NCBI RefSeq assembly: GCF_004331955.1
Contig: NZ_CP036532.1
Coordinates: 1,178,001-1,242,000, forward strand
DNA length: 64,000 nucleotides
Direction: 5' to 3'
Source of the DNA: Roseitalea porphyridii
GTDB taxonomy: Bacteria; Pseudomonadota; Alphaproteobacteria; Rhizobiales; Rhizobiaceae
In this document: positions 63,705 through 64,000 of the stretch, in pieces
Layout of the letters: each line of letters opens with the position of its first letter
Numbering within the stretch: position 1 is the first letter of the stretch
Position numbers and translations under genes: made by a program
Notes under the pieces: generated by a model
Databases searched by the model: none
Told to the model about the DNA's origin: nothing
The model's input: only the letters and a program-made list of their open reading frames with translations

Positions 63705-64000
63705 TCAGTCGGGCCGGCTGCCCTCCCAGGCAGCCTGTAGGAGCGCCCTGATATCGTTCTGGTCAAACGGGCGCGGGTTGGCATAGCTGTTCTCGACGGC
63801 GATCGCCGAAGCGCGATCGAGATCGTCCTCGCTCAGACCGAGATCGGACAGCCGCAGCGGCGCGCCGAGAGACCTGGCGAAGTCCCAAAGGCCACCGCCG
63901 ACCGAACCGCCGAACATCTCCGCGATCGCGCCGAGCCGGTCGGTCGCCGCCGCGTTGAAGCCCGCCGTGTGCGGCAGGAGGATCGCGTGCGTTTCCGCAT
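63705..64000 (-). CDS. Maleylacetate reductase, C-terminal part
   Basis: The last 98 codons of an iron-alcohol-dehydrogenase-like protein run in from beyond the right edge. AETHAILLPHTAGFNAAATD includes the conserved His of the metal/active site, and LGAPLRLSDLGLSEDDLDRA, then YANPRPFDQNDIRALLQAAW is the typical maleylacetate reductase tail. Reduces maleylacetate to 3-oxoadipate with NADH. First gene seen in the aromatic operon (26 nt before the binding protein). The N-terminus is outside the window. Confidence 0.85.
   Translation of the reverse strand, partial: AETHAILLPHTAGFNAAATDRLGAIAEMFGGSVGGGLWDFARSLGAPLRLSDLGLSEDDLDRASAIAVENSYANPRPFDQNDIRALLQAAWEGSRPD

Overview
The window looks like chromosome from a GC-rich alphaproteobacterium, most likely Hyphomicrobiales (Rhizobiales). 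Reasons: the dense LysR/DMT/ABC gene content, the traG-RHH-trbB type conjugation remnant, the glxBCD/glnT-type N-methylglutamate synthase cluster, and an operon for hydroxyquinol catabolism. No tRNA or rRNA gene was recognised. Genes are tightly packed, with many 1-4 nt stop/start overlaps.

Layout. (A) 1-13.3 kb is accessory. A minus-strand type III-like restriction-modification operon (Res, two unknown nuclease-like proteins, Mod; Mod runs off the left edge) is followed by an island with two tyrosine recombinases (one frameshifted), an XRE regulator, an AlpA/excisionase-like protein, a Rep_trans-like protein and a stand-alone relative of the RarA/MgsA C-terminal domain. A 19-22 bp DNA word containing TGCAATCAATTGCA occurs three times inside coding DNA here. 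(B) 13.4-15.3 kb is a scrap heap: an IS481-type 3' end, an IS6-type transposase broken by a 25-nt insert, the 3' end of traG, an intact ribbon-helix-helix gene and the first codons of a possible trbB. (C) 15.3-35.4 kb is ordinary chromosome: VOC proteins, a thioesterase, a GDPD, RidA plus aminotransferase, an old-yellow-enzyme and many regulator/exporter pairs. It also holds two clear wrecks: a MarR-GNAT gene with two frameshifts, and an SDR start fused to an EamA-transporter tail. (D) 35.6-37.6 kb is a second scrap heap: a tandem GNAT gene with a lost start, a two-repeat orphan type I-E CRISPR remnant, a second IS6 fragment and a decayed serine recombinase.

(E) 37.7-42.7 kb is an XRE-cupin regulator followed by an mgsABC-gmaS (glxBCD-glnT) operon. 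It should make gamma-glutamylmethylamide and N-methylglutamate from methylamine, or act as the glxBCD/glnT variant; the N-methylglutamate dehydrogenase genes are not in view. (F) 43.1-53.7 kb is a GntR/LacI-hybrid regulator plus an eight-gene operon: Gfo/Idh/MocA oxidoreductase, PHP hydrolase, CUT1-type sugar ABC importer, PfkB kinase and a signal-less sulfatase closely resembling N-sulfoglucosamine sulfohydrolase. Together these suggest import of a sulfated (amino)sugar, desulfation in the cytoplasm, phosphorylation and oxidation. I judge this the best candidate for an undescribed system.

(G) 53.8-64 kb, minus strand, encodes (transcription order) maleylacetate reductase (partial), a Tat-exported solute-binding protein, LivG/F/H/M-type ABC components, an FAD phenol/resorcinol-type hydroxylase and hydroxyquinol 1,2-dioxygenase, then a PLP ammonia-lyase-like enzyme and an M24 peptidase. 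This is a self-contained route from an imported aromatic through hydroxyquinol and maleylacetate to 3-oxoadipate.
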